From Rhodocyclaceae bacterium (lineage in GTDB: Bacteria > Pseudomonadota > Gammaproteobacteria > Burkholderiales > Rhodocyclaceae), in contig JADFDL010000021.1 in NCBI GenBank assembly GCA_018262875.1, forward strand, positions 1 to 13,854: DNA of 13,854 nt. The letters are read 5' to 3'. The notes beneath the pieces were generated by a model. It made no database searches. It had not been told where the DNA came from and saw nothing but the letters and a program-made list of their open reading frames with translations. Within the stretch, counting starts at the first letter, position 1; the number at the start of each line of letters is the position of its first letter. The position numbers and the translations under genes were made by a program. Below are positions 1-7,293 of this stretch, in pieces.

Positions 1-27
1 CGAGCGATAGCACCAATCGAGGGATAG
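1..27 (+). CDS. C-terminal end of an upstream gene (partial)
   Basis: Frame 1 is open from the window edge and ends in TAG at 25-27, giving the tail RAIAPIEG. The stop lies 3 bases before the next ATG, the same close spacing seen throughout this operon. By position upstream of the adaptor it could be the major capsid protein or a small gene after it, but eight residues cannot identify it. A second frame stays open here too, so the choice rests only on spacing. Confidence 0.3.
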   Translation, partial: RAIAPIEG

Positions 28-30
28 CGG

Positions 31-666
31 ATGGCGATCACCACTAACAGCGAGCTGAACACGGCGGTCGCCAACTGGCTGTCTCGCTCGGACCTCACCT
101 CGCGGATTCCCGAGTTCATCGCGCTGTTCGAGGCCAAGTTCAACCGCGACATGCGCGTGCCGCAGCAGGAGAGGCGCAACGAGTCGTTCAGCGTCAATGC
201 CGAATATGTGAGCGTCCCGACCGACTTCCTCGAGTTGCGGGCGATGTTCATTACCAGCTCGGGGACGCGGTATCCGATCAACCAGATGCCGCCGTCGCAG
301 GAGTCGGAGTTTTACAGCTCGGGGACGGGTGTCCCGCGGTTCGTGTCGGTGAGCGGGCACACGACGGCCGACGGGACGATGGCATTCCGCTTCGCCCCGC
401 CGCCCGATGGGACTTACACGGCGACGATTGTCTATTACGCCAAGCTGCCCGCGCTCAACTCGACGACGCAGACGACGAATTGGCTGTTGACGAGCCATCC
501 CGATGCGTACCTGTACGGGTCGCTGCTGGAGGCGTCGATTTTCATTGGCGACGACCCGCGTATCCCGATGTGGAAAGCCGCCTATGACATGGCGATGGGC
601 AGTTTGAACAGGTCTGCCAGCCGGTCCCGGTGGAGTTCTACCGGCCTTGCCGTGAGGCCGATGTAA
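31..666 (+). CDS. Head-tail adaptor protein (SU10/P22 gp4-type position)
   Basis: 211 residues. It resembles the phage adaptor family (SU10-type) that docks under the portal and links it to the short tail. Visible traits are an alpha-helical N-terminus (LNTAVANWLSRSDL, IPEFIALFEAKFNRDMRV) and a central beta-rich region with FLELRAMF and a Y-rich strand (ATIVYYAKLPAL). A helical C-terminal part follows (SHPDAYLYGSLLEASIF, WKAAYDMAM). The pattern 'LP-AL-TTNWLL--HPDAYLYGSLLEA' is typical of this family. The start follows GAGGGA at 20-25, spaced 5-6 bases. The stop TAA shares its last base with the next ATG (TAATG), so translation is probably coupled to the stopper gene. The family call is recognition, not a search result; length and gene order fit. 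Confidence 0.72.
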   Translation: MAITTNSELNTAVANWLSRSDLTSRIPEFIALFEAKFNRDMRVPQQERRNESFSVNAEYVSVPTDFLELRAMFITSSGTRYPINQMPPSQESEFYSSGTGVPRFVSVSGHTTADGTMAFRFAPPPDGTYTATIVYYAKLPALNSTTQTTNWLLTSHPDAYLYGSLLEASIFIGDDPRIPMWKAAYDMAMGSLNRSASRSRWSSTGLAVRPM

Positions 667-2207
667 TGAAGTTCGTTCCGCTGAACTACCAGCCCGACTT
701 CGATTGCGGCTGGGAGCAGTCGCCGGGCGCGCTGCTGGATTGCGGGAACATGATTCCCCGGCGGCGGCGCTCGTATGCGACTTGGACGGCGCACGTAGAT
801 AACGGGAAGATCGCCGACTATACGCGCACGACGTACCCGGTAACGGCGGGCATCGTCCGCCTGCCGAACAACACGGTTCGATGGTTTGCTTTCGAGAGGC
901 AGGCCATCTACGAATTGACGAGCACGAGCGCCGCGACTGATCGCAGCAAGGGCGGCGGATACTCGGCGTCCACCGTGACGTGGACGTGGACGATGTTCGG
1001 CGATACCTGCATCGCCGTGAACAAGTACGACAACCCGCAGTCGTCGGCGTCGGGCGCGTTCGCGGACTTGGCCGGGTCGCCGCCAAAAGCACAGTTTGTG
1101 GTGTCGCAGTTGGGCTTCGTGATGCTGCTCAATTACAACGATGGCACAGACACGCCGGACGGTTGGTGGTGTTCGCAGCTTGAGAACCCGACCGGCTCGT
1201 GGACGCCCAGCAACTCGACGCAGGCGGCGAACGGGCGCCTGTACGACACGCCCGGCCCGATCACGGCGGCATGTGCGCTGCGAGATTCGATTGTCGTGTT
1301 CAAGGCCGACAGCATCTACGTCGGCGACTACATCGGCGACACGACGAACGGGATCATTTGGGGCTGGCGGCTGATCTCCGACAAGATCGGCTGTAGCGCG
1401 CCGCATGGCGTGGCCCTGCTGAACGACAAGCTCTATTTCGTGCATCGGTCGAACGTGTACGAGTTCGACGGCGCGGCTGCGCGTCCGATTGGGATGCCGG
1501 TCATCAATACGCTGGTCAATGACTTGATGATCTCTAGCTCATCGCTCACCCGTATGTATGCGGTTGTCGATCAGCGCGAAGGCTTGGTGTTATGGTTCTA
1601 CTCGTCAAGTGGCAGTAACGACGTGATTGATTACGCCCTTGCCTACAACGTCTATACGGGGCAGTTCGGGACCGTCACAAACGCGGCGGTCAAATCGACC
1701 GGCACGGAGGGGACGGACTACTTCGCCACTTGCGCCGTCAAGACGACGCAGGCCGATCTGGTGACGTTCTTGAGCAGCACCGGCGACCCGTCAACGATTG
1801 TGCTGATGGGCAAGCCGAACACGACCAAGACCGCCGCATGGCTGGGCGCGTATCCGGGTGCGGCGAACGAGTATGTTGTCGCCGGCGGGTCCGCATTCAT
1901 CGATACCGGCCCCATCGGCAACGGTGACGACGGTCTGCGGATGGATCGCATCAAGCCGCGCTGGTATCGGTACGTTGCGGCCGATCAGGCGGCTACCCCA
2001 CAGGGAACGCTGTACGGCACCAAGCTTGAGTCGCAGCTAATCCTCGGCAGCGGCATTTCGAACTCGGTCGGGGCCACATGGAACAGCACCGAGCTATCGC
2101 TCGATGGTGTGATTCAGGACCGCTACCTCAAGGCGACGATCAACATCAGCGGCCCCGCTGAAATCGCCGGGCTGTACCTGAACGCGAAGCTGTCGGCGAG
2201 GCTGTAA
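666..2207 (+). CDS. Tail stopper/hub protein, P22 gp10-like
   Basis: 513 residues from the ATG at 666, which overlaps the previous stop. GAGG at 654-657 supports this start over an in-frame ATG at 630 that would lie inside the adaptor gene. The protein is beta-strand rich with repeated blade-like segments: GPITAACALRDSIVVFKADS, then a GCSAPHGVALLNDKLYFVH stretch, then YEFDGAAARPIG. This is how P22 gp10-like DNA-stabilisation/hub proteins look (RDFIVCFGSSTIEYF in P22 gp10). These proteins sit below the adaptor, close the DNA channel and carry the needle and fibres. The C-terminal half (RWYRYVAADQ, ATINISGPAEIAGLYLNAKL) looks like the family's closing beta domain. Order adaptor, then this gene, then a fibre/needle-type gene matches P22 gp4-gp10-gp26. 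A generic podoviral structural protein is the alternative. Confidence 0.68.
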   Translation: MKFVPLNYQPDFDCGWEQSPGALLDCGNMIPRRRRSYATWTAHVDNGKIADYTRTTYPVTAGIVRLPNNTVRWFAFERQAIYELTSTSAATDRSKGGGYSASTVTWTWTMFGDTCIAVNKYDNPQSSASGAFADLAGSPPKAQFVVSQLGFVMLLNYNDGTDTPDGWWCSQLENPTGSWTPSNSTQAANGRLYDTPGPITAACALRDSIVVFKADSIYVGDYIGDTTNGIIWGWRLISDKIGCSAPHGVALLNDKLYFVHRSNVYEFDGAAARPIGMPVINTLVNDLMISSSSLTRMYAVVDQREGLVLWFYSSSGSNDVIDYALAYNVYTGQFGTVTNAAVKSTGTEGTDYFATCAVKTTQADLVTFLSSTGDPSTIVLMGKPNTTKTAAWLGAYPGAANEYVVAGGSAFIDTGPIGNGDDGLRMDRIKPRWYRYVAADQAATPQGTLYGTKLESQLILGSGISNSVGATWNSTELSLDGVIQDRYLKATINISGPAEIAGLYLNAKLSARL

Positions 2208-3149
2208 ATGGCGCTTCGCGGCATTCCGCGGTTGGCGAGCCTGCCGACCGCAATAGGCAATTGGGCCGAACAACTCGACAAGGCCGCGCCCGGCGTCTTG
2301 CCGTGGCTGCAGGACTTCTTCGCGTCTGTTTTCCGCGAGTTCAAAGACCTCCGCAGCAGGGTCGGCGCATTGGAGTCAGTGAGCGTGGCGACGACGAATA
2401 CGACGACCTACACCAGCACCGGCGCGTTCACGCACACCTGGAGCGCGAACGCCGTCGGCGCGTACGTGCGGATTCAGGCGGCGGGCGGCAGCGGTGGCGC
2501 GAGATCCTCCGGTGCGACCGGCGGAGGCGGAGGCGGTGGTGCGGGGTCATACGCCGAGGCATACGTCTATCGCAGCCCATCGACGACTACGACATCGGGT
2601 AGCGTCGGGACCGGAGGCACGGCCGCTACGAATGCCAACGGTAACGCTGGCGGTAATTCGACGTTCGGCAACCTCACCGCTTACGGCGGCGCGGGCGGCC
2701 TCGGCGGCTTTGGTAGTGGTACTGGCGGCGTTGGCGGCGCTCCTACCGGCTTTACTGCGCCAACAGGCGGGGCTAGCGGTGCAACCGGCTCGGCGGGTGG
2801 TAACTCCACTGTCATCGGCGTTTTCTCGTCAACGGGCGCGGCCGGCGGCGGTGGTGGTACGGCGAACGCCGGCGGGACGGGCGGCATCAGCTCGTCGGGC
2901 GTCATCGGCGGGACGGGCGGCACCGGCGACGGCACGCAGGGCGGCGGTGGTGGCGGGGGCGCGTCCTACTTCGGCACCGGCGGCGTCGGCGGCAATGGCT
3001 CTACAACGTCGGGGCAGAGCACCGGTAACGCTCCTGCGGCCGGGAACTACGGCGCTGGCGGCGGTGGTGCGGGCGAGAACAGCGCGGCTAATCCGACTTC
3101 TGGTGCGGGCGTTGACGGGATTGTGATTGTCGTAGAGGTGCTGGCGTAG
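2208..3149 (+). CDS. Glycine-rich tail fibre/adhesin-like protein
   Basis: 313 residues; ATG directly follows the previous TAA, with GAGG at 2198-2201. Residues 1-60 form a charged helical anchor (WAEQLDKAAPGVLPWLQDFF, FREFKDLRSRVGALESV, coiled-coil-like). A beta segment follows (TTTYTSTGAFTHTWSANAVGAYVRIQAAG). From about residue 90 to the end there are many GGxGG, GGGGGG and GxGGxGG runs, closing with a VDGIVIVVEVLA strand. The pattern matches the phage 'glycine-rich domain' tail proteins. It also resembles the polyglycine-II layered adhesins of T-even phages (gp38 tip), which set host range. That it is the receptor-binding or fibre protein is an inference from fold type and from its place after the stopper, where P22 has its tail needle. 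The N-terminus probably attaches to the virion and the glycine-rich part is exposed. Confidence 0.65.
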   Translation: MALRGIPRLASLPTAIGNWAEQLDKAAPGVLPWLQDFFASVFREFKDLRSRVGALESVSVATTNTTTYTSTGAFTHTWSANAVGAYVRIQAAGGSGGARSSGATGGGGGGGAGSYAEAYVYRSPSTTTTSGSVGTGGTAATNANGNAGGNSTFGNLTAYGGAGGLGGFGSGTGGVGGAPTGFTAPTGGASGATGSAGGNSTVIGVFSSTGAAGGGGGTANAGGTGGISSSGVIGGTGGTGDGTQGGGGGGGASYFGTGGVGGNGSTTSGQSTGNAPAAGNYGAGGGGAGENSAANPTSGAGVDGIVIVVEVLA

Positions 3150-3562
3150 TGCTAGTCCCCGTCGATGCGCGCTACCTGCGTAGCGTATGGGATTACGTCG
3201 AGCGAGGCCTGTTGGCCATCATCGACAAGACGCGGGACGATTGGATACCGGCCGATGTGTACGCCGAGATTCGTGGCGGCGTCTCGCGGCTGTTCATGAT
3301 GGAGTACGGCGGCGAGCGTAGAGGCTTCGTCGTCGTCCAACTGTGGCCGCAGTATCACGCCGGCCCGCGGCTGTTCATTCGCGCGTTGTGGAGCGAGCCG
3401 GGCGCGCTCGTGGCCCATCGCGCGGACGTTTACGAGGACTTGGACGAGCTGGCGCGCAGCAATGGCGCGACGGCCATGCGACAACTTTCGCCGCGTCGCT
3501 GGGACGCGGACGGGTGGACGCTCAAGCAATACATCTACGAGCGGGAAGTGGAGGCGACATGA
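3149..3562 (+). CDS. Small GNAT-fold-like virion/accessory protein
   Basis: 137 residues from GTG at 3149; the G is shared with the preceding TAG (TAGTG), and AGAGGTG at 3134-3140 gives a good ribosome site. The layout resembles the small phage acetyltransferase-like proteins related to T7 gp13. A helical start (YLRSVWDYVERGLLAIIDKT) leads to PADVYAEIRGGVSRLFMMEY, a beta hairpin (RRGFVVVQLWPQY) and another strand (RLFIRALW). It ends in a helix with an 'LARSNGATAMRQLSPRRWDADGW' segment. The canonical acetyl-CoA loop (Q/RxxGxG/A) is not obvious, so enzymatic activity is doubtful; in T7 the relative is needed for virion assembly. It precedes the ejection-type genes, which fits an assembly role. 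Fold call moderate, function uncertain. Confidence 0.55.
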   Translation: MLVPVDARYLRSVWDYVERGLLAIIDKTRDDWIPADVYAEIRGGVSRLFMMEYGGERRGFVVVQLWPQYHAGPRLFIRALWSEPGALVAHRADVYEDLDELARSNGATAMRQLSPRRWDADGWTLKQYIYEREVEAT

Positions 3563-4452
3563 GCGGTGGCGGCGGCGAAACGAATACGGTGAGCGAGTTC
3601 AAGCCTCCCGAGTACACGCAGCAGACGTGGGAGGACTATCTCAACGGCGTCACCAATCTTGCGGACCGGGAGATGCCGCGCTATCAGGGGCAGGTTGTCG
3701 CCCCGATGACGCGGCAACACATGATCGGTCAGCAGCAGTTGATGAATCTCGCGCTGAACGGCACGGCGAGCGGCAACGCAGCGAACTCGATGCTCTACAA
3801 CACGCTGCAAGGGGCCTTCGACGACCCGTACGCTACGACCATGAACCCGTACGCGGGCATGAACCCGTATATGTCCAATGTCATCGACGCGAGCAACCAA
3901 AAGATTGTCGATGCCTACAAGACGGGCACGGCGGCGCAGCTTGACCGCGCGCACGCGCTGTCGCGGACGATGGGCAGCTCGGGGCAGCAAGAGGCCCAAC
4001 AGCGAAATGAGCAGGCGCTTGCCGAGGGGCTGGCCGCGAACACGCAAGGGCTTCTGTCGCAGCAGTACAACGCTAACGCCGGCCTTGCGGAAAACCAACT
4101 GAACCGCGCCTCCGGCGCGGTGCAGGCCGAGCGCAATCGGCAGATGCAGGCGGCGGGGCTGGGCGGACAGCAGCAGGGCCTCGATCTGCAGGCGATCCAA
4201 GCGCTGATGGCGGGCGGCGACGCGCAGCGGAACTACCAGCAAGACCTGCTCAACGCGAGCGCGCAGGACTTCCAAAACTGGCTGCAAGGTCCGTACGCGC
4301 AATTCGACGTTCTCGGCTCGGCGCTCACGCGCGCGTCTGGCGGTGCGGGCACTACGTCGCAGCAGATTTTGGGCGGCATGAACCCGCTGCAAAGCGCGCT
4401 CGGGCTTGGGCTTCTTGGTGCCGGTATGTACGGCGGGGGGATGTTCGGATGA
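3559..4452 (+). CDS. Internal virion/ejection-type structural protein
   Basis: 297 residues from ATG 3559, overlapping the previous stop as ATGA, with GGAGG at 3550-3554. Residues 15-50 are polar (PEYTQQTWEDYLNGVTNLAD). Residues 75-120 include AANSMLYNTLQG and a NPYAGMNPYMSNVIDASNQK block typical of podoviral virion proteins annotated as internal or injection proteins. The middle is a long Gln/Ala-rich helix (about residues 125-260), and the end is hydrophobic and Gly-rich (LGLGLLGAGMYGGGMFG). That end could insert in a membrane, as expected of a protein ejected with the DNA. No enzymatic motif is seen. It begins a run of five similar low-complexity genes. The ejection role is inferred from composition and context. 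Confidence 0.6.
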   Translation: MSGGGGETNTVSEFKPPEYTQQTWEDYLNGVTNLADREMPRYQGQVVAPMTRQHMIGQQQLMNLALNGTASGNAANSMLYNTLQGAFDDPYATTMNPYAGMNPYMSNVIDASNQKIVDAYKTGTAAQLDRAHALSRTMGSSGQQEAQQRNEQALAEGLAANTQGLLSQQYNANAGLAENQLNRASGAVQAERNRQMQAAGLGGQQQGLDLQAIQALMAGGDAQRNYQQDLLNASAQDFQNWLQGPYAQFDVLGSALTRASGGAGTTSQQILGGMNPLQSALGLGLLGAGMYGGGMFG

Positions 4453-5021
4453 CCGGCGCAGAGGTAGCACTTGCCGCTGCTGTTGCCCCCGAAGTGATCG
4501 GGGCGACGGCTGCGGGGACGGCGGCGGCGGCCGGCACCGGGGCCGCTCTCGGCGGCATGACGGCGGCTGGGCTTGGCTCCGCAGGGCTTGCTGCGGGCGA
4601 GATGGCCGGGCTTGGTGCTGCCGGCATGGGTGGCGGTACGGCCGCGCTGTTCGGCGCTGGGGCGCCTGCTCTCGCGTCGTCGATGATGCCGGCTACCGCT
4701 GCGGCGGCTCCCGTCGCCGGTATGGGCGGCGGTACTGCGGCCCTGTTCGGCGCGGGTACGTCGGGGGCCTCGCCGCTCGCCATCGACATGGCGACGATGG
4801 GGCCGGCCGCGACGAGCTCGGGCTTTCCGTGGGCGAAGATGGCAACGCAGATGGGCAAGGGTATGTTGCAACAAGATCAGCAGCAGCCCCCGCCCCCGGC
4901 GCAGCGCCCGCCGCAAGCTGGCGCGCCGCAGTCGAACGCGGAAATCCTGAAGCGGCTCCAGATGATGCAGGGGCCGCGCTCTAACTTCGGCGGCTTGCTC
5001 GCGCAGGCGATGGGGAGATAG
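4449..5021 (+). CDS. Ala/Gly-rich hydrophobic virion protein
   Basis: 190 residues; ATGA overlap with the preceding gene. About the first 110 residues are nearly all Ala, Gly, Met and Leu, giving a long hydrophobic low-complexity stretch. It contains a duplicated block GMGGGTAALFGAG at residues 59-71 and 91-103. The second half is polar: a Gln/Pro-rich linker (DQQQPPPPAQRPPQ), then a short helical tail (NAEILKRLQMMQ, FGGLLAQAMGR). The composition suits a membrane-interacting internal virion protein delivered with the genome, but no family is recognised. The alternative is a scaffold-like or minor capsid component. The coding assignment is firm from spacing, overlap and the frame being open end to end; function is inference. 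Confidence 0.55.
   Translation: MTGAEVALAAAVAPEVIGATAAGTAAAAGTGAALGGMTAAGLGSAGLAAGEMAGLGAAGMGGGTAALFGAGAPALASSMMPATAAAAPVAGMGGGTAALFGAGTSGASPLAIDMATMGPAATSSGFPWAKMATQMGKGMLQQDQQQPPPPAQRPPQAGAPQSNAEILKRLQMMQGPRSNFGGLLAQAMGR
4623..4757 (+). repeat. In-frame duplicated 39-bp block (GMGGGTAALFGAG)
   Basis: Two copies lie at 4623-4661 and 4719-4757, 96 bases apart (32 codons). They encode the identical 13 residues, with several synonymous third-base differences (for example GGC/GGT, ACG/ACT, GCC/GCG). Identical protein with drifted codons suggests an old duplication kept for its protein sequence. Confidence 0.8.
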
Positions 5022-5023
5022 CT

Positions 5024-6019
5024 ATGGGCGGATCAGCAGGCGCAATGCCGAAGGGCGACAACCCCGGCAACACGACGGACCCCTACGGGAACCCGACCGG
5101 CGCATTCGCGCCTCCGGGTTCGGTGCCGCGCGCGAACGTGCCGTCGTCGTTCTACAACGCGAGCGGTCCCTACACGGGGCCGACCTACGCCTATACGCCA
5201 CAGTCGGGATATACCTCGCTCGCCGATCAACTGAGCAAGGCTTTCTCGCTCTCGCCGACCTCGCTCGCCACGCCGCGCACCAGCCTTCTCCCGATGTATG
5301 CCACCCCGTGGGCGGCGCTCTATGGCGGCCCGTCTGATCCCACGTTCGCGCAACTGTGGGGGCAAGACCCCTCGCTGGGGACGGCCCCGCCTCCGGGGAC
5401 GCCGGCGTTTATCGGACAGGGCGGAGGCATCAATCAGCCTCCGTCAAATCCCAATCCCCCGCCCGGCCCCGCTGCGCCCCCGCCCCCGCCCCCTCCCGGC
5501 ACGCATGTCCCCGGAACTACGTATCCCGGCGGCGGGACCGGCGGTGGTGGAGGTGGAGGTGGAGGTGGAGGCGGTGGAGGTGGGGGTGGCGGAGGCGGAG
5601 GCGGTGGAACGCCTACGACCAAGATGTTCGGCGGCAACCACACCGGCGGGTTCGCGCAGTGGCTGGCCGACCCGACGGGCTATCAGGCGAGCATCAACGG
5701 AGGCGAGTACACGAACACCACGCCCACTGGTGACGCGCCGGGCGGGCTGCTCAACGCCATGCGCGCGGCGGGCCTCAACGGCGGCGCCGGAAGCCTCCTG
5801 ATGGCCTCGGGGCTGAACTCGTCGAATCTGCGCTTGGGCAACGGCCCGATGAGCTACGAGCAGCAGATTCAGGGACTCAAGCAGGGCCTGAACAACCGCG
5901 ACCTTGCCGGCGTCAACTGGGGGGGCGGCAAGTGGATGCGCAACGGCAGTCCCTATGTCTCGCCGGGCAACAGGTTCAGCGGATGGGTTGGTACGCCGGG
6001 CGGTAGAAAGCGGGGGTAG
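5024..6019 (+). CDS. Virion-associated protein with Pro-rich linker and 23-Gly tract
   Basis: 331 residues; ATG 5024 follows TAG by two bases, with a GGGGAG ribosome site at 5012-5017. Residues 1-130 are Pro/Ser/Tyr/Thr-rich (DPYGNPTGAFAPPGSVPRAN, FYNASGPYTGPTYAYTP). Residues about 140-170 are a proline-rich segment that includes seven prolines in a row. Residues 173-195 are 23 consecutive glycines. The C-terminal domain (about 196-331) looks folded: GGFAQWLADPTGYQASINGG, GGLLNAMRAAGL, MSYEQQIQGLKQGLNNRDLAGVNW. The two halves thus look like domains joined by a long linker. It belongs to the presumed ejection-protein cluster; no known family is recognised. A structural or delivered protein is the best guess. 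Confidence 0.55.
   Translation: MGGSAGAMPKGDNPGNTTDPYGNPTGAFAPPGSVPRANVPSSFYNASGPYTGPTYAYTPQSGYTSLADQLSKAFSLSPTSLATPRTSLLPMYATPWAALYGGPSDPTFAQLWGQDPSLGTAPPPGTPAFIGQGGGINQPPSNPNPPPGPAAPPPPPPPGTHVPGTTYPGGGTGGGGGGGGGGGGGGGGGGGGGGGTPTTKMFGGNHTGGFAQWLADPTGYQASINGGEYTNTTPTGDAPGGLLNAMRAAGLNGGAGSLLMASGLNSSNLRLGNGPMSYEQQIQGLKQGLNNRDLAGVNWGGGKWMRNGSPYVSPGNRFSGWVGTPGGRKRG
5540..5608 (+). repeat. GGN trinucleotide tract encoding 23 consecutive glycines
   Basis: Twenty-three GGN codons in a row (GGT, GGA and GGC mixed, one GGG), after a short GGCGGGACC lead-in. The G-run spacing could form G-quadruplexes in the coding strand or message, and the tract is slippage-prone; any slip of a multiple of three keeps the frame. 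Mixed codons argue against a very recent expansion of a single unit. Confidence 0.85.
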
Positions 6020-6024
6020 ACACG

Positions 6025-7293
6025 ATGCCGACGTTCGACGAATACCTTGCAATGCTCCAGCCGAACCAGGAGCAGGCGCGCAAACAGGCCATGTGGCAGG
6101 CGCTATCCGGCCTCGGCGCGGGCCTGCTCGGCGGGCGCAACTGGCAACAGGGGCTGTCCCGCGGCGGGCTGCTGGCCTATGACGCCATGCAAGGCTCGCA
6201 GGACCGCGCGGCGCAGGATGCGATGGTCGCGCTCAAGCAGCGCATGATGGCGCAGGAACTCGCGGACAAGGACTCGGCGAAGGAACAGGCGGCGAAGGAT
6301 CAACAGCAGCTCGGGTCGATCTTCTCGGGTGGGCCGAACCTCGCCGCGATGGGGCCGGGCGGGCCTACGCCGGCCAATGCCGCGGCCGTTAAGCCGCCTA
6401 GCCAAGTGGAGCAATACCGCAAGGCGGCGGCGTTCTACGCTGCGCGCGGGAACGTCGAGGGCGCGAAGAAGCTCGCCGACATTGCCGACGCCATCGAGGG
6501 GACGTACTCCACCAGCCCGCAGGTATCCATCGGCCCTGACGGCAAGCCGGTGTATGCCCAGTTCAGCAACAAGGGCGGATACCGCGCGGCCGAGGGTATT
6601 GCCCCTCCGCCCGACATGACGCTCGTGGACACCGGCGGCGCCAAGACGTTCGTGGACAAGCTCACGACCAAGCCCGGAACGTCGTTCGCCATGACGATGG
6701 ACCCGGCGCAGAAGGACGCGAGCGCGCGCGGATGGGCGGGGCTGGGGCTGGAGCGCGAGAAGTTCGGGTATCAGCAGGGCAAGGATGCGGCCGACCGTCA
6801 GGCCGCCTCCGTGACCGGCGGCAAGCCGTCCGATGCTCAGTTGCTGTCGCGCGGCTTCCTAGAGCGGATGCAGGCGTCGAACGAAATCATCGGCAAGCTG
6901 GAGGATAGCGGCTATACGCCCGGCGTCGGCGAGGGGATCGCGCAGGGCGTCGGCGAACTCCCGGTGGTCGGCGGCGCGCTCGGTCCTATTGCGAGGGGCG
7001 TCGGCGCTGTGGTGACGCCGCAGCAGCCGCTCTACCGGCAAGCCCAAATGGACTGGGTGCGCGCGAAGTTGCGGAAGGAATCCGGCGCAGTCATCGGCCC
7101 GAAGGAAATGGAGGACGAAATCAAGACTTACTTCCCGCAGCCGGGAGACTCGAAGGCCGTCATCAAGCAAAAAGCCGAGTCGCGCCGCGCGGCGGAGCGT
7201 GCCATGTCGATCAGCGCTGGCCTGACGAACTACACCGGCAAGGCCGACGCGCAAAAGAGCGGCGGCGGGTGGTCTATCACCGAGGTCAAGTAA
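6025..7293 (+). CDS. Internal virion/DNA-ejection-type protein with conserved C-terminal motif
   Basis: 422 residues; ATG 6025 is five bases after the previous stop, with GGGGG at 6012-6016. The N-terminus is helical (ARKQAMWQALSGLGAGLLGG), followed by a Gln/Ala/Lys-rich coiled-coil-like part (residues 55-100). A beta-rich middle follows (VSIGPDGKPVYAQFSNKGG, FVDKLTTKPGTSFAMTMDP). Residues about 333-392 carry the motif RAKLRKESGAVIGPKEM followed by YFPQPGD and IKQKAESRRAAERAM. This motif recurs in internal virion proteins of many short-tailed phages and some others. No catalytic residues can be assigned. It lies between other ejection-type genes, so it probably belongs to the set expelled ahead of or with the DNA. 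Confidence 0.65.
   Translation: MPTFDEYLAMLQPNQEQARKQAMWQALSGLGAGLLGGRNWQQGLSRGGLLAYDAMQGSQDRAAQDAMVALKQRMMAQELADKDSAKEQAAKDQQQLGSIFSGGPNLAAMGPGGPTPANAAAVKPPSQVEQYRKAAAFYAARGNVEGAKKLADIADAIEGTYSTSPQVSIGPDGKPVYAQFSNKGGYRAAEGIAPPPDMTLVDTGGAKTFVDKLTTKPGTSFAMTMDPAQKDASARGWAGLGLEREKFGYQQGKDAADRQAASVTGGKPSDAQLLSRGFLERMQASNEIIGKLEDSGYTPGVGEGIAQGVGELPVVGGALGPIARGVGAVVTPQQPLYRQAQMDWVRAKLRKESGAVIGPKEMEDEIKTYFPQPGDSKAVIKQKAESRRAAERAMSISAGLTNYTGKADAQKSGGGWSITEVK

Noticed and set aside
582..1445. Minus-strand ORF of 287 codons over the stopper gene
   Set aside because: Arg-rich shadow; the plus-strand gene shows a coherent beta-rich protein and coupled start.
2480..3120. Variable region of a diversity-generating retroelement or CRISPR-like repeats in the glycine-rich gene
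   Set aside because: The repetition is irregular glycine codons without fixed units or spacers, and no reverse transcriptase or template repeat is present in the window.
3535..4470. Long minus-strand ORF of 311 codons
   Set aside because: It is Arg/Leu-rich and mirrors the virion gene at 3559-4452; the plus frame has overlaps and ribosome sites at both ends, the minus frame none.
5434..5643. Minus-strand ORF encoding a long polyproline protein
   Set aside because: It is the complement of the GGN glycine tract of the virion gene; it has no ribosome site, and its composition is explained by the repeat.
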